Shown here: piece by piece, positions 40,847 to 51,145 of the stretch
How the letters are laid out: every line of letters begins with the position of its first letter
How positions within the stretch are numbered: position 1 is the first letter of the stretch
Assembly: GCA_016713175.1 (NCBI GenBank)
Contig: JADJPQ010000019.1
Span: 1 to 60,323 of the forward strand
DNA: 60,323 nt
Reading direction: 5' to 3'
Source: Planctomycetota bacterium
GTDB lineage: Bacteria > Planctomycetota > UBA1135 > UBA2386
Made by a program: the position numbers and the translations under genes
The notes under the pieces: model-generated
Databases searched by the model: none
What the model saw: the letters and a program-made list of their open reading frames with translations, nothing else
Told to the model about the DNA's origin: nothing

Positions 40847-41169
40847 GTCGAGTCAGGGCTCGCTTGGAGTGCCCACGCGGTGTCAGTCCCGACCCGAACA
40901 TGCAGCGGTCGCTCGAACAACCGCCCGCCGCAGTGCAGCCGCAACGAACAGGGCCCCGGCGGCAACTGGAGATCGAGGTGTTCGCCGACACCGTTGCGTT
41001 CAACGACGACCCCGGACTCATGCGCGGCGACGCATGTCCAGGTCGGCGCCGGCAATCCGGACAGGTGAATCCGGACGAGCACCGTCTGCCGCTTCGCCGC
41101 GAGCACCGGCGACGGCTCCGGCGGCGGCGCCGCACAGGCCGCCACGACCATCACACCCCACCACCGCAC
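40840..41169 (-). CDS. small lipoprotein, function unknown
   Basis: 109 residues. The start MRWWGVMVVAAC gives a lipobox V-A-A-C, so the mature protein would be lipid-anchored at Cys 12. The GTG at 41167-41169 is supported by an AAGGGG ribosome site 7 bases upstream, inside the end of pgi. The rest is a single beta-rich domain with no recognised motif. It overlaps the end of the kelch gene by seven bases, tail to tail. Confidence 0.65.
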   Translation of the reverse strand: MRWWGVMVVAACAAPPPEPSPVLAAKRQTVLVRIHLSGLPAPTWTCVAAHESGVVVERNGVGEHLDLQLPPGPCSLRLHCGGRLFERPLHVRVGTDTAWALQASPDSTQ

Positions 41170-41173
41170 CGGA

Positions 41174-42740
41174 TCACCCCTTAGCAAACCGCGCCAACAA
41201 CGGCTCCGCCGGCCCGATCCGCTGCACCCGGCCATTCGCCGCCAGATGGCACAGGATCGGCCAGCCATCTGCCGGATCACACCCCGCCGCCTTGGCGATC
41301 GCGCACACATCCGCCGGCGCCGCCATCACCGCCGCCAGCACCTTGCGCTGCGTCTCCAGCACCCGCGCCGCCGCCTTCTTGCCGGCTTCGACGCCCGGCT
41401 GATGGTAGGCATTGATGTCGACCAGCTCGGCATACAGCCCGACCGCGCGTTCGAACAACGCCAGCAACGCGCCGAGCACCCGCTCATCGAGCTGCTCCAC
41501 CACCAAGGTCGCCGACGCGCGCCCGTTCTCGAACAGCGCCGTCCGCGTGCCCTGCCAGAAGCCATCGAAATCACCCGACGTGACCCCCGGCTCGACCTCG
41601 ATCGAAGCACCGGCCCGATCGCGCAACACCCGGACGAACACCGCGAAGAAGTCGTGCCGCCCGTCGCGCAGCTGCTGCACGTAGGCATGCTGGTCGGTCG
41701 AGCCCTTGTTGCCGTACACGGCGAGCCCCTGGTGCACGACGTTGCCCTTGCGGTCGTGCTGCTTGCCCAGCGACTCCATGACGAGCTGCTGCAGGTAACG
41801 AGACAGCAGCACGGGCGATCGCGGGGCAACACCACCATGTGGCCCGTTCGCCGCGCCCCTTGCCCTGGTCGTGCCACATCGAAGCCAGCATCGCCGCCGG
41901 GTTCTGCCGGACGTCCTTGCGCCGCGTGGCCTCGTCCATCGCCGCCGCGCAACCAGGAAAGCGCGCTCCATGCCCAGAGGGGCCGCCGGCAACAGCCCAC
42001 CGCCGAGAACAGGGACGTCCGGCCGCCGACCCAATCCCACATCAGGAACGTCGCCAGCCAGCCGTTCTGCTGCGCCTTCTGGTGCAGCGCCGAGCCATTC
42101 ATCGTGATCGCCACCGCCCCGGCCCGGCGAACTGGAGCCGCTGCGTCATACTCGGCGCGCTCGACCTCCAAGCATGCCGTTGCGGAGTCTCCGGCGTGCC
42201 GCCGGACTTGCTGATCACGACGATCAGCGCGTCGCGCAGCGTGCCGGAAGCTGACCGAGCGCGCGGTCGATGCCCTCGGGATCGGTGTTGTCGAGCACGC
42301 ACAGCGGCAGCTTCCCGCCGGGCCCGAACACCTCGCCGAGCAACATCGGCCCGAGCGCGCTGCCGCCGATGCCGACCAGGACCACCTTCTGAAACCTGCC
42401 ACCCTCCGGCGGCACCAGCCTGCCCTCGTGGACCGCGGCGGCAAACTGCTCGACCGCCGCCAGGTTGCCAGCGATCGCATCTTCGATCTCCGGCTGCGGC
42501 GCCAGTCCCGGCGCCCGCAGCCAGTAGTCCCACCATCCGCTGTTCGTCGGCGTTGGCGATGCTGCCGTTCTCGAGTTCCTGCATCGCCGAAAGCGCCTTC
42601 TGCAGCGGGCCGTGCAGCGCCACGACTTCGGTCTCGGTCAGCGTGCCGTGGCTGAGGTCCAGCTCGACGAACGGGTCCTCGAGCACGCACCGCCACCGCA
42701 GGTATTGATCGAAACGTTCGCTGCTGCCTGGACGAGTCAT
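41174..42740 (-). pseudogene. pgi: glucose-6-phosphate isomerase, broken by at least seven frameshifts
   Basis: About 522 codons' worth, the right length for the enzyme, but split among frames near 42530, 42245, 42190, 41990, 41950, 41850 and 41820. Readable pieces in order: MTRPGSSERFDQYLRW, ENGSIANADEQRMVG, VLVGIGGSALGPMLLGEV, ALIVVISKSGGTPET, NGWLATFLMWDWVGGRTSLF, KGSTDQHAYVQQLRDG and AVGLYAELVDINAYHQPGVE. These are hallmark blocks of Pgi. Since this is a central glycolysis gene, sequence error is likelier than true loss. The ATG at 42738-42740 fits the family start. Confidence 0.88.
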
Positions 42741-42774
42741 GGGGCCTCCGCGCCGCCGATGGTAGTCTGCGCCG

Positions 42775-44187
42775 ATGGACCGCTCCATCGCGATCCTCCT
42801 GGTCCTGCTCGCTTATCTGCTGGCGCTGCTGTGGATCGGCTGGCGGGCCGGCGGGCACACCCACGGCGCCAGCGGCTTCTACCTCGGCGGTCGAACGCTC
42901 GGACCGTGGGTTGCCGCGCTGGCGGCGAACGCCAGTTCGTCGTCGGCCTGGAGTCTCGTCGGCACGTCGGGGTTTGCGTTCCAGCATGGGCTGGCGGCGC
43001 TGTGGCTGATCCCCGGTTGCGTCGGCGGATTCCTGTTGAACTGGCTGTGCATCGCACCGCGCGTGCGCGACCGGACCGGCGGCGCCGTCACGATGACCGA
43101 ACTGCTGGCCGGCAAGCCGGGCGAGCCGGGCCGGGCGGCGGTGCTGGTGCTGGCGACGGTGCTGACGCTCGGCGCACTGCTGACCTATGTCGCGGCGCAG
43201 ATGCAGGCGGCGGGCGCGGCGTTCTTGCACGCATTCGATGCACCGTTGTGGCTTGGCGTGCTGATCGGCGCGGCGATGACCGTCGGCTACACGCTGCTCG
43301 GCGGCTATCTGGCGGCGAGCCTGACCGACACGCTCCAGGGCCTGATGATGGCGGCGGTCGCGGTGCTGGTACCGCTCGCGGCGGTGCTCCACCTTGGCGG
43401 TCCCGCCGCGCTGGGCGAGGCGATGGCGACGGTCGATTCGGCTGCGTTCCGCGATCCGTTCGGCGGTCGCACCGGCATGATCGCGGCCGGGTTCGCGTTC
43501 GGTCTGTGCGGCATCGCGCTCGGCTATCCGGGGCAACCGCATGCGATCAACAAGTACATGGGCATGGCGCCCGGCGCGTCGATGGCGGTGGCACGTACCG
43601 TCGGCATCGGCTGGGCCGTCGTGCTCTACAGCGGCATGATCGTGCTCGGCTGGGCTGGACGCGTGCTGGTGAAGTTGCCGCCCGGCGGGCACGAGGAAGT
43701 GCTGTATGCGGTAGCTGATGCGCTGTTCCATCCGGTGCTGGCAGGCGTCGTGCTGGCGGCGGTGCTGGCGGCGATCATGTCGACGGTCGACAGCCAGTTG
43801 CTGGTCTGCGGTTCGTGCGTGACCCACGATCTAGGGTTGTTGCGCCCGCGGCCACTGGCTGGCGACGGACGGATGTTGCGGGCCGCGCGGATCACCGTGC
43901 TGCTGATCGGCGGCGGTGCGACGGTGGCCGGCATCGTGGTGCCGAAGAACATCTTCGACAACGTGATGTTCGCCTGGGCCGCGCTCGGCTCGGCGTTCGG
44001 GCCGGTGCTGATCGTGCACCTGTGGCGCGGACCGATCCGGCCGTGGTGGACGTTCGCGGCGATGGCCGCGGGCGGTGGTGGCGCGATCGCGGGGTTCTAC
44101 TCGCCGGTGCTGGCCAGTGGCTTTGCCGATCGGGTGCTGGCCTGGCTCATGGCGTTGGCGATCGCGTGGCGCGGCGTGCGACGTTAG
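42775..44187 (+). CDS. sodium/solute symporter, SSS family (PutP-like)
   Basis: 470 residues with 12-13 membrane helices. Family marks: FYLGGRTLGPWVAALAA and NASSSSAWSLVG in the first helices, LGYPGQPHAINKYMG in the middle, and LAAIMSTVDSQLLVCGS near residue 342. These fit a Na-coupled importer for proline or a related solute; the substrate cannot be fixed. It is divergent from pgi by 34 bases and overlaps the end of the next gene by four bases, tail to tail. Confidence 0.92.
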   Translation: MDRSIAILLVLLAYLLALLWIGWRAGGHTHGASGFYLGGRTLGPWVAALAANASSSSAWSLVGTSGFAFQHGLAALWLIPGCVGGFLLNWLCIAPRVRDRTGGAVTMTELLAGKPGEPGRAAVLVLATVLTLGALLTYVAAQMQAAGAAFLHAFDAPLWLGVLIGAAMTVGYTLLGGYLAASLTDTLQGLMMAAVAVLVPLAAVLHLGGPAALGEAMATVDSAAFRDPFGGRTGMIAAGFAFGLCGIALGYPGQPHAINKYMGMAPGASMAVARTVGIGWAVVLYSGMIVLGWAGRVLVKLPPGGHEEVLYAVADALFHPVLAGVVLAAVLAAIMSTVDSQLLVCGSCVTHDLGLLRPRPLAGDGRMLRAARITVLLIGGGATVAGIVVPKNIFDNVMFAWAALGSAFGPVLIVHLWRGPIRPWWTFAAMAAGGGGAIAGFYSPVLASGFADRVLAWLMALAIAWRGVRR

Positions 44188-45239
44188 CCGCCCGACTTCT
44201 CGCCCGCCTTCGGCGCTGCCGCCGCCACCGGCAGCTTCTCGAGCTTGGTGAAACGACCGAGGAAGTTCCAATCCAGCACGTACAGGTTGCCGCTCCGGTC
44301 GACGGTGATGCCATGCGGCGACAGGAAGTGGCCATCGGCCCACTGGTCGCGCGGCACGCCGTTCTGCGCGCGCTTTTTCGGATCCGGGTTGTCGCCGAGG
44401 TGCACGACGACCTGATCGTCCTTGCCCAGGATCGACACGCGCCCGACCAGATCGGCGACCGCGAGGCCGCCATCGGGCAACAGGCAGGCGTTGCACGGCC
44501 GCCGCAGGTCCTTGTCCATCATCCGGACGAACTCGCCGTCCATCGAGAACCACTGCAGCCGGTGGTTTTCGCGATCGCAGACCAGCAGCAGCGGTTCCTT
44601 GCCGCGCGGATCGAGCAACACGCCGTGTGGCGTCGCCATCTTGCCCGGCTCCTTGCCAGGGCCACCGAACGACTTGACGTACTTCTGGTCCTTGTCGAAC
44701 AGGTGGACCCACGAACGGCCGTAGCCGTCGGCGACGAACACCCGGCCATCCGGCCCGACCGCGATCGACGTCGGCGCGTACTGGCCTTCGTTCTCGTAGA
44801 TGCCGGCTTCCTTCGGATAGGCGATCGTCCACTGCACCTTGCCGTCGAGCGTGGTCTTGACCGCCTCGTGCCGGCGCGTGTGCGCCAGATACAGGTACTC
44901 GACGCCACCCTCCTCGCGGATGCACATGCCGTGCAGACCGCCGTGGAACTCCTTGCCCCACGAACCCTGCAGCTTGCCGTCCTCACCGAAGATCAGCACG
45001 GCCTGTTCGGTGTCGGTGTTGGCGAAGATGCGACCCTTCTTGTCGACCAGCATCGCGCCGTGCGTGTTGCCGATCTCGCGGTCCTGGAAGCGACCCCAGT
45101 CCGGGATCCAGCGGTAGCGATGCGCCCCCTCGCCGAGCACGACCTCGGTTGGCGCGGCGGGCGCCGCGGGTGCCGCGGTCTCCTGGGCGGAGAGCAGAGA
45201 ACACAGACTCAACGCAGTCGTCGCAACGGGGCTCTTCAT
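44184..45239 (-). CDS. exported NHL-type six-bladed beta-propeller protein
   Basis: 351 residues. A short signal-like start (VATTALSLCSLLSAQ) and Ala/Pro spacer are followed by about six NHL-type blades (for example PTSIAVGPDGRVFVADGYG, HGVLLDPRGKEPLLLVCD and PHGITVDRSGNLYVLDWN). The ATG at 45237-45239 is backed by GGAG seven bases upstream. No catalytic site is obvious; some relatives are lactonases or binding proteins. It starts 10 bases after the upstream lipoprotein gene, so they probably form an operon. Confidence 0.83.
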   Translation of the reverse strand: MKSPVATTALSLCSLLSAQETAAPAAPAAPTEVVLGEGAHRYRWIPDWGRFQDREIGNTHGAMLVDKKGRIFANTDTEQAVLIFGEDGKLQGSWGKEFHGGLHGMCIREEGGVEYLYLAHTRRHEAVKTTLDGKVQWTIAYPKEAGIYENEGQYAPTSIAVGPDGRVFVADGYGRSWVHLFDKDQKYVKSFGGPGKEPGKMATPHGVLLDPRGKEPLLLVCDRENHRLQWFSMDGEFVRMMDKDLRRPCNACLLPDGGLAVADLVGRVSILGKDDQVVVHLGDNPDPKKRAQNGVPRDQWADGHFLSPHGITVDRSGNLYVLDWNFLGRFTKLEKLPVAAAAPKAGEKSGG

Positions 45240-45249
45240 CGGATCTCCA

Positions 45250-46161
45250 TCAGTGGGAATGACCATGGTCCTTGCTCTGCATGTGCTGCAGCGCGTGGCG
45301 TGCGGCCGCTTCGAACGTGCTACCGGTGCCGGCGGCGGCCAGGTTGCCGAGGATCTGGGTGGCGGCCGCGTCCTGGCCGGACTCGTGCAGCGCCTTGCCG
45401 TAGTACAGCAGCGCGCGTTGCCGTTCGTCGCCGAGCTGCTGGTCGAGCGCCTTGCCGAGCACGACGACCGCTTCGGCGTGACGCCGTTCCTTGAACAGCA
45501 CGTAGCCCTCGGTGACCGCGGCGGCCGCGGTCTTCGGTGAGTCTTGCAGCCAGCGCCGCGCCGACAGCAGATTGCCATCGAGGGCATGCAGCCGGGCGAG
45601 CCGATGGCGCGCATCGTGGATACCGGCCATCGCCGCGTCGACGAACAGTGCTTCGGTGCCGACACGGGCGCCGAGTTCGAGGCGCAGGCGCGCCAGTTCG
45701 TACTTCAACCGCGCGTCGTCCGGCGCAGCCTCGAGCCGCGCCCGCGCCGCCAGCAACGCCGGCCGGCGCGCGGTGCACAGGCGCAGGTAGGCGGCGAGTT
45801 CGTCGGGATCCTGCGGACCAGGTCGTGCGGCCCAGACGTTGGCGTCGGGATCGAGCACCGCGATGCCCATGCCTTCACCGCCGCCGATCCAGGTCGCATA
45901 CAGCTGCTTGCGCTCGAAGCCATCGACCTTCACCGAACGGAAATCGCCGGCGGCGAGTGCGGCCAGCACTTCGTCGGTCGGCAGCGACTGCCGTTCCATC
46001 TTGTCCGACAGGTCGCGGCCCGGCAGCGAGAAGTAGACGACCAGATCGCGCCGTTCGACCTTGGCCGCCGACAGTTCATGTTGCAGGTCGGTGCGCCACG
46101 GCAGCGGCGGCGCCGAGCAAGCGGTCCACAGCAACGGCAGCACGGCGAGCCAGACGCGCAT
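45250..46161 (-). CDS. lipoprotein with thioredoxin-like fold lacking CxxC, plus TPR-like tail
   Basis: 303 residues. LAVLPLLWTAC gives a lipobox ending at Cys 14 of the ATG at 46159-46161. Residues 30-120 look like a thioredoxin-type domain (RDLVVYFSLPGRDLSDKM), but no C-x-x-C is present, so it is probably not redox-active. The second half is helical and TPR-like (ALFVDAAMAGIHDARHRLA, then RALLYYGKALHESGQDA). The C-terminus ends in a His-rich DHGHSH that might bind metal. The 266-base gap upstream (46162-46427) shows no gene beyond a 22-codon signal-like frame. Confidence 0.72.
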   Translation of the reverse strand: MRVWLAVLPLLWTACSAPPLPWRTDLQHELSAAKVERRDLVVYFSLPGRDLSDKMERQSLPTDEVLAALAAGDFRSVKVDGFERKQLYATWIGGGEGMGIAVLDPDANVWAARPGPQDPDELAAYLRLCTARRPALLAARARLEAAPDDARLKYELARLRLELGARVGTEALFVDAAMAGIHDARHRLARLHALDGNLLSARRWLQDSPKTAAAAVTEGYVLFKERRHAEAVVVLGKALDQQLGDERQRALLYYGKALHESGQDAAATQILGNLAAAGTGSTFEAAARHALQHMQSKDHGHSH

Positions 46162-46427
46162 GGTGGCAATCGGAACGGGTATCCGAGTCGGGTGCAACAC
46201 TGCAATCCGCGCCGTGCCGCCAGACAGGCCACCGCGCCCTCTGGACTGGTGTTTGCGGAACGCAGATCATGGCCGAATGGCGCGCAGGTCCCTGTCACCA
46301 GGCCTGGTGTTCGCATTGTTCCTTGCCTTGGCGATCGCTTCCTGACTGTGCACCAGGGCAAACCGTTGCGGCTGCACCTCACCTGGATCCCTGCCGAACG
46401 GCCCCAAGGGCCTGCCGCGTCGGACGA

Positions 46428-48473
46428 TCAGTCGCCCAATCGCAGCGACAGGGCCGCGGAAGCCACCGCGACACCGAGCAGCGGGCCGCCGGCCGCGAGC
46501 GCAAAACCCTGGCTCTCGACGACGACGCCGCGCAACGCGGCGACCATCGGCAGCACCACCGGCTGCACCGCCCACCCGGAGTCGTTCGCCAGCACGAAGC
46601 CAGCAACCTGCGGGTTGGCCAGCAACTGCGCGCAACCGCCGGGCAACGGCAAGTTCGCGGCCACCGTGTCGAAAGCGATCACCACCAGCGTCCTTGGCGC
46701 GACATTGCCGAGTCGCAGGCCGAACGCCGCGACGCCCAGCCGCGGTTCGCCACCGAACGTGTCCAGCACCGGCATCGGCGAACCACAACCGACCCCGCGC
46801 GGTGTCGCCGAGGCCACATCGACAGCCTCGAGATGGTGGTCACGACCGATCGCCAGCAGGCGCTGCCGCCCCGGATCGACACCGACACAATCGATCTGGA
46901 AGTCGACCGGATGCGCCACCATCTGCCAGTCGCCACCGGTCCAACGCCAGGACTGCTGCTGGCCGTCGAACCGGCCGAACATCCGAAAGCGCAACGAGCC
47001 GGGTTCGGCGCCGGCAGCCAACTGGCCCCGCTGCAGGCCCGGCACGGTGGTCGTCGCCACCGACTGCCACCCGTTCTGCCCGAACATCCAGGTCGCTGGC
47101 CCAACGCCACCGTGGATGATGGCGCCACTGGGAAGATCGAGGCCGATCCCTTCGCAGGGGCCGACCGGCGGCAGCGGCGAATTCGCGGTCAGATCGAGCC
47201 AGCTGGTCCCATTCCACAACCAGGTGTCGGTGAGTGCGCCGTTGTTGTCGACGCCACCGTGCAACACGATGCCCGCCGAAGCCGGATGCCAGGCCATGCC
47301 ATGCGAGGTACGGGCCGAGGGCCGACGCGAAACCACATGCGATTGCCAGGTCTGCCCGTCCCAGGTCCAGGTTTCGTCGGCCGGCTGGCCATGAACCCAG
47401 GTGCCGAACACGAGTGTGTGCGGCGCATTCGGCAGCCAGGCCAGCGAACGCGAGGTCGGCACCGGCATGGCGGTGGAGCCCGACAAGAAGGTCCAGATGC
47501 GGCCATCGAACTCGGCCCAGCCAGTCGGCCCGGCCGCGGCCACCAGCCGCTGTCGCGCCAGGTCGTTGACGCAGGCATAAGCCGTCACGGCGCTGCCCCC
47601 CGCGACCTGCCGCCAGTCGGCCCCGTTCCATGCCCACGTCTCGTTGACCAGGGTCAGGATCAGCTGGCGGTGAGTGCCCGACCAGTGCAAGCGCGGGTCG
47701 AGATCGGGGCTCGGCGAAGTCGGCGGGGTCAGCGCCGTCCAATTGCCGCCGACGTACTGCCAGGTGTCCCGCAACGGCCCAATCGAATCGACACCGCCGA
47801 ACAGCAGCATCGCCCCGCTTGCTTCGTCGAAGCCCATCGCGGGTTGCCAACGCCATGACGGCGAAGCGCTGACGGCAATCTGCTGCCAATCCACGCCATC
47901 CCACTCCCAGGTCTGCGCCACCGGCTGGCCCAGCACGTCCATGCCGCTGAACAGCACGATGCGGTTCCGCAACGGGTCGGTGACCAGTTCGAGGTTCTGG
48001 ACGGTGGGCTGGTGCGCCGTCGTCAGGCGGACCCAGGTCGCGCCGTTCCAGGCGAAGGTGCCGAACACCCCGTTCCGCATCCCGATGGCCAGGACCTGCT
48101 GCCGCACCGGATCCCATGCCCCGGCGAACAACACCTCCTGGATCGCCCCGTGCCGCGTCCATTGCTGTGGCGTCGCCGGCGACGACCAGGCGGCCATGCC
48201 GTTGAGCTCATTGCCGACCGCGACGTAGCGCCGCGCCGCCTCGTCGAACACCAGCAGCGTCGGCGCCAGGCTCTGGGGGCGATCGCCGACGACGCGCCAA
48301 CCGCCGCCATCCCATTCGCGCAGCGGCCCGTGTCCGACGCGCAACCGCACGTCGCGCTGACGATCGACCGCATCGGTCGAGCCGTAGACCTCCGGCACCG
48401 GGGACACGACGGTCCACGTCTGCGCCAGACCGGCGGTGACAAGCGACAGGACCAACAGCGGCGTGGGTTTCAT
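46428..48473 (-). CDS. secreted kelch-like beta-propeller protein with shared C-terminal domain
   Basis: 681 residues, complete and in one frame. The signal peptide (MKPTPLLVLSLVTAGLAQ) is followed by about ten kelch-like repeats with W-x-W-(D/N)-G and (M)-(G/A)-(F/W) strands. The last 120 residues are the shared tail, starting PRGVGCGSPMPVLD and ending SLRLGD. Same strand and style as the kelch gene at 7482-9503. Confidence 0.87.
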   Translation of the reverse strand: MKPTPLLVLSLVTAGLAQTWTVVSPVPEVYGSTDAVDRQRDVRLRVGHGPLREWDGGGWRVVGDRPQSLAPTLLVFDEAARRYVAVGNELNGMAAWSSPATPQQWTRHGAIQEVLFAGAWDPVRQQVLAIGMRNGVFGTFAWNGATWVRLTTAHQPTVQNLELVTDPLRNRIVLFSGMDVLGQPVAQTWEWDGVDWQQIAVSASPSWRWQPAMGFDEASGAMLLFGGVDSIGPLRDTWQYVGGNWTALTPPTSPSPDLDPRLHWSGTHRQLILTLVNETWAWNGADWRQVAGGSAVTAYACVNDLARQRLVAAAGPTGWAEFDGRIWTFLSGSTAMPVPTSRSLAWLPNAPHTLVFGTWVHGQPADETWTWDGQTWQSHVVSRRPSARTSHGMAWHPASAGIVLHGGVDNNGALTDTWLWNGTSWLDLTANSPLPPVGPCEGIGLDLPSGAIIHGGVGPATWMFGQNGWQSVATTTVPGLQRGQLAAGAEPGSLRFRMFGRFDGQQQSWRWTGGDWQMVAHPVDFQIDCVGVDPGRQRLLAIGRDHHLEAVDVASATPRGVGCGSPMPVLDTFGGEPRLGVAAFGLRLGNVAPRTLVVIAFDTVAANLPLPGGCAQLLANPQVAGFVLANDSGWAVQPVVLPMVAALRGVVVESQGFALAAGGPLLGVAVASAALSLRLGD

Positions 48474-48546
48474 GCGAGGACTTCGCCGGGACTACCGCTC
48501 AGGCCAGCCGCGGCAACAGGGCGCCAGCCGGTAACAGCGGGCTTGC

Positions 48547-50563
48547 CTATTTTCGGCTTCCGGCCCCCTGCCCGCACCAGCGCGCGAGCCAGCCGAAGAA
48601 CTCGCGCTGCCACAACACGCCGTTCTGCGGCTTCAGGATCCAGTGCCCTTCTTCAGGGAACATCAACAGCCGGCTCGGCACACCGCGGACCTGCGCCGCG
48701 GTGAACGCCTGCAGCCCCTGATCGTACGGCACCCGGAAGTCCTGCTCGCCGTGGATCACCAAGAGCGGCGTCTTCCAGTTCGCGACCGCGCGATGCGGCG
48801 AGAACTTGTCGTAGTCCTTCTGCACCTCCGGCGAGTTCCAGAACGGCCCGCCGAGGTCCCAGTTGACGAACCACAGTTCCTCGGTCGCCAGGTACATGCT
48901 CTCGAGGTTGAACACGCCACAGTGCGCGATCATCGCCGCGAAGCGATCGCCGGCGTGGCCCATCAGCCAGTAGATCGTGTAGCCGCCGAAACTGGCGCCG
49001 GCCGCGGCGCAGCGCGCGCGATCGATCCATGGCCGCTCCTGCATCGCGTCGGTGACCGACAACAGGTCCTGCATCGCCTGCCCGCCCCAATCGCGCGAGA
49101 TCTGGTCGTTCCAGTCCTGGCCGAATCCGGGCAATCCGCGCCGGTTGACCGCGACCACCACGTAGCCCCTGCGCCGCCATCAGGTGGTAGTTCCAGCGGA
49201 ACGAGAAGCCCTGCCCCACCATCGACTGCGGTCCGCCCTGGCAGATCAGCACCATCGGCCACTTCCGCGCCGGATCGAAGTCGGGCGGCTTGACGACCCA
49301 CGCGTGGATCTTCTTGCCGTCGGTGGCGGGGAACCACTCCGCCTCGACGCTCGGCACCGCGAGCCTGGCGTAGGCTGCGCCGTTGACGTCGGTCAACGCG
49401 GTGATGGCGCCGGTCGCCACCTCGATCCGGACGACCTCGGCCGGCCGTTCCATCGTCGCGCGCAACGCGTAGACGGTGTTGGCGTCCGGTGACACCTGGA
49501 TGCCGTCGAGCTGATGCCGCCCCCTGGTCACCGCGATCGGCTGCTTGTCGGCGAGCGTGCAGCGATAGACCTGCGTCGTGCCCTCGGTCTCGACGGTGAA
49601 GAACAGCTGCTTGCTGTCGAGTGTCCACTGCAGGCCGTGCACCGAGGCGTCGAACTTCGGCAGCAGCTCGGTGTTGGTCTTCGTCTGCCGATCGTGCACG
49701 AAGAGCCGCATCCGATCGGCCTCGAAGCCGCCGCGGGCCATGCTGCCGAACGCGATGTAGCGGCCATCCGGCGACCACGCCGGATCCTGGTCGAAGCCGG
49801 GCATGCCGGCAGTGATCGACTCGGCCTTGCCGCCTTCCGCCGACACCAGCAACAGCGAACTGTCGGTGCTGGCCTCCGGGTCGCCGACGCGCTTGCAGGT
49901 GTAGCACAGCATCGTGCCATCGGGCGACCAGCAGAACTGCTCGGCGCCGCCGAACGGCTTCATCGGCGTGTCGGCCGCCTCGCCGGCCATCAGATCGATC
50001 TCTGGCCCACCCGCCAGCGCGCGGACGAACAGGTGGCTGTAGGTGCCATCCTTCCAGCTGTCCCAGTGGCGGACCATCAGATCGTCGTAGGCTCGCGCGT
50101 TCGCCAACGGCAGGTCCTGATGGCGATCGTGCAGATCCGGGTCGATCTTGACATCGCGCGTGTAGGCGATGTGCGTGCCGCTCGGCGATACCTTCAGGTT
50201 GCCAAAGCCTGCCGGCAGCGCGAGGTCGGAACGGACGGTCGGCGTTCGCGGGTCGACGCGGGCCAATGACTTGCCGTCCGCCAGCACGAGGCCCTGGACA
50301 TTGCCCGGGATCCACGCCGGCATGCTGCCGGCCCCCAGTTCGACGGGCGGCGTCCTGCCATCGAACGCGAGCAGGAACAGTTTGCTGCTGCCGCGATTCT
50401 GCGCCAGGTCCGTACTGCGCACCGAGTGCAGCAGCCGTTCGCCATCCGGCGACAGCTGCAGGTCGCCGACCCGCTGCAGCTGCCACAGGGACTCGGGGGT
50501 CAGACGATCCTGGGCGACGGCGGCGACCGCCAACAGGAACACGAACGGACACTTGGCCAGCAT
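48547..50563 (-). CDS. exported S9 prolyl-oligopeptidase-type peptidase, one frameshift in a G run
   Basis: About 672 codons. A signal peptide (CPFVFLLAVAAVAQ) is followed by a seven-bladed propeller of WD-like repeats (SPDGTMLCY, WSPDGRYIAFGS) and an alpha/beta-hydrolase domain with Ser in GASFGGY, Asp in GEQDFRVPY and His in EEGHW. The frame breaks at 49166-49169, where the plus strand reads CCCC: removing one base joins LMAAQG to YVVVAVNRRG, the expected S9 sequence. It is therefore probably intact in the real genome. It should cut peptides in the periplasm. Confidence 0.9.
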
Positions 50564-50728
50564 CCTGGCATCATCGCGGCGCGGCGACTGCCTTGCCATC
50601 GCGCCGGCGGGGAGAAGATGCCGCGGGAAGGAAACCAGCCGAGCCACGTCGAAGGTGTGCTGTCCCGCCCGCGAGTTCCGATACAATCGGAGACGTACCG
50701 GCCCGGCCGGCACAGTCCGCATCCGCCC

Positions 50729-51145
50729 ATGAACCAGACCTCCTCCGCACGTCGACGTCGTCGCCAATCCGGTTTCACCCTGATCGAGATCATGGTCGTG
50801 ATCGTGATCCTCGGCATCCTGGTGACGCTGTTCGCCCGCAACGTGTTCGACCTGCTCTTCACCAGTCAGGTCGACCTGGCCCAGACCAAGGTCAAGACCC
50901 TGGCGGACTCGGTCGGTCTCTACCACACCCAGAACCGCCGGTTCCCGAAGTCGCTCGAGGAGCTGACCGAGAAGAATGAGCGCGGGGCGCAGATCGAGCG
51001 GGAGATCCCGAAGGATCCCTGGGGCAACGAGTACGAATTGCGCAAAGGCGACCGCCCCAACGAGTACGAGGTGGTGAGCGCCGGTCCCGACGGCGTCTTC
51101 GACAACGAAGACGACATCACCAGCACGCCGAAGAAGGACAAGTGA
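50729..51145 (+). CDS. gspG: type II secretion major pseudopilin GspG
   Basis: 138 residues. A basic leader is cut by prepilin peptidase at G|FTLIE (Gly 15), followed by the hydrophobic helix IMVVIVILGILVTLF. The mature domain has DPWGNEYELRKGD and a Ca-site-like GPDGVFDNEDDI, typical of GspG. It should polymerise into the periplasmic pseudopilus. Its stop overlaps the gspH start by one base (TGATG). Confidence 0.95.
   Translation: MNQTSSARRRRRQSGFTLIEIMVVIVILGILVTLFARNVFDLLFTSQVDLAQTKVKTLADSVGLYHTQNRRFPKSLEELTEKNERGAQIEREIPKDPWGNEYELRKGDRPNEYEVVSAGPDGVFDNEDDITSTPKKDK

Noticed and set aside
46269..46345. 22-codon plus-strand frame reading like a signal peptide followed by TGA
   Set aside because: Too short, and sequence after the TGA is antisense to a kelch gene, so it is not a second selenoprotein candidate.
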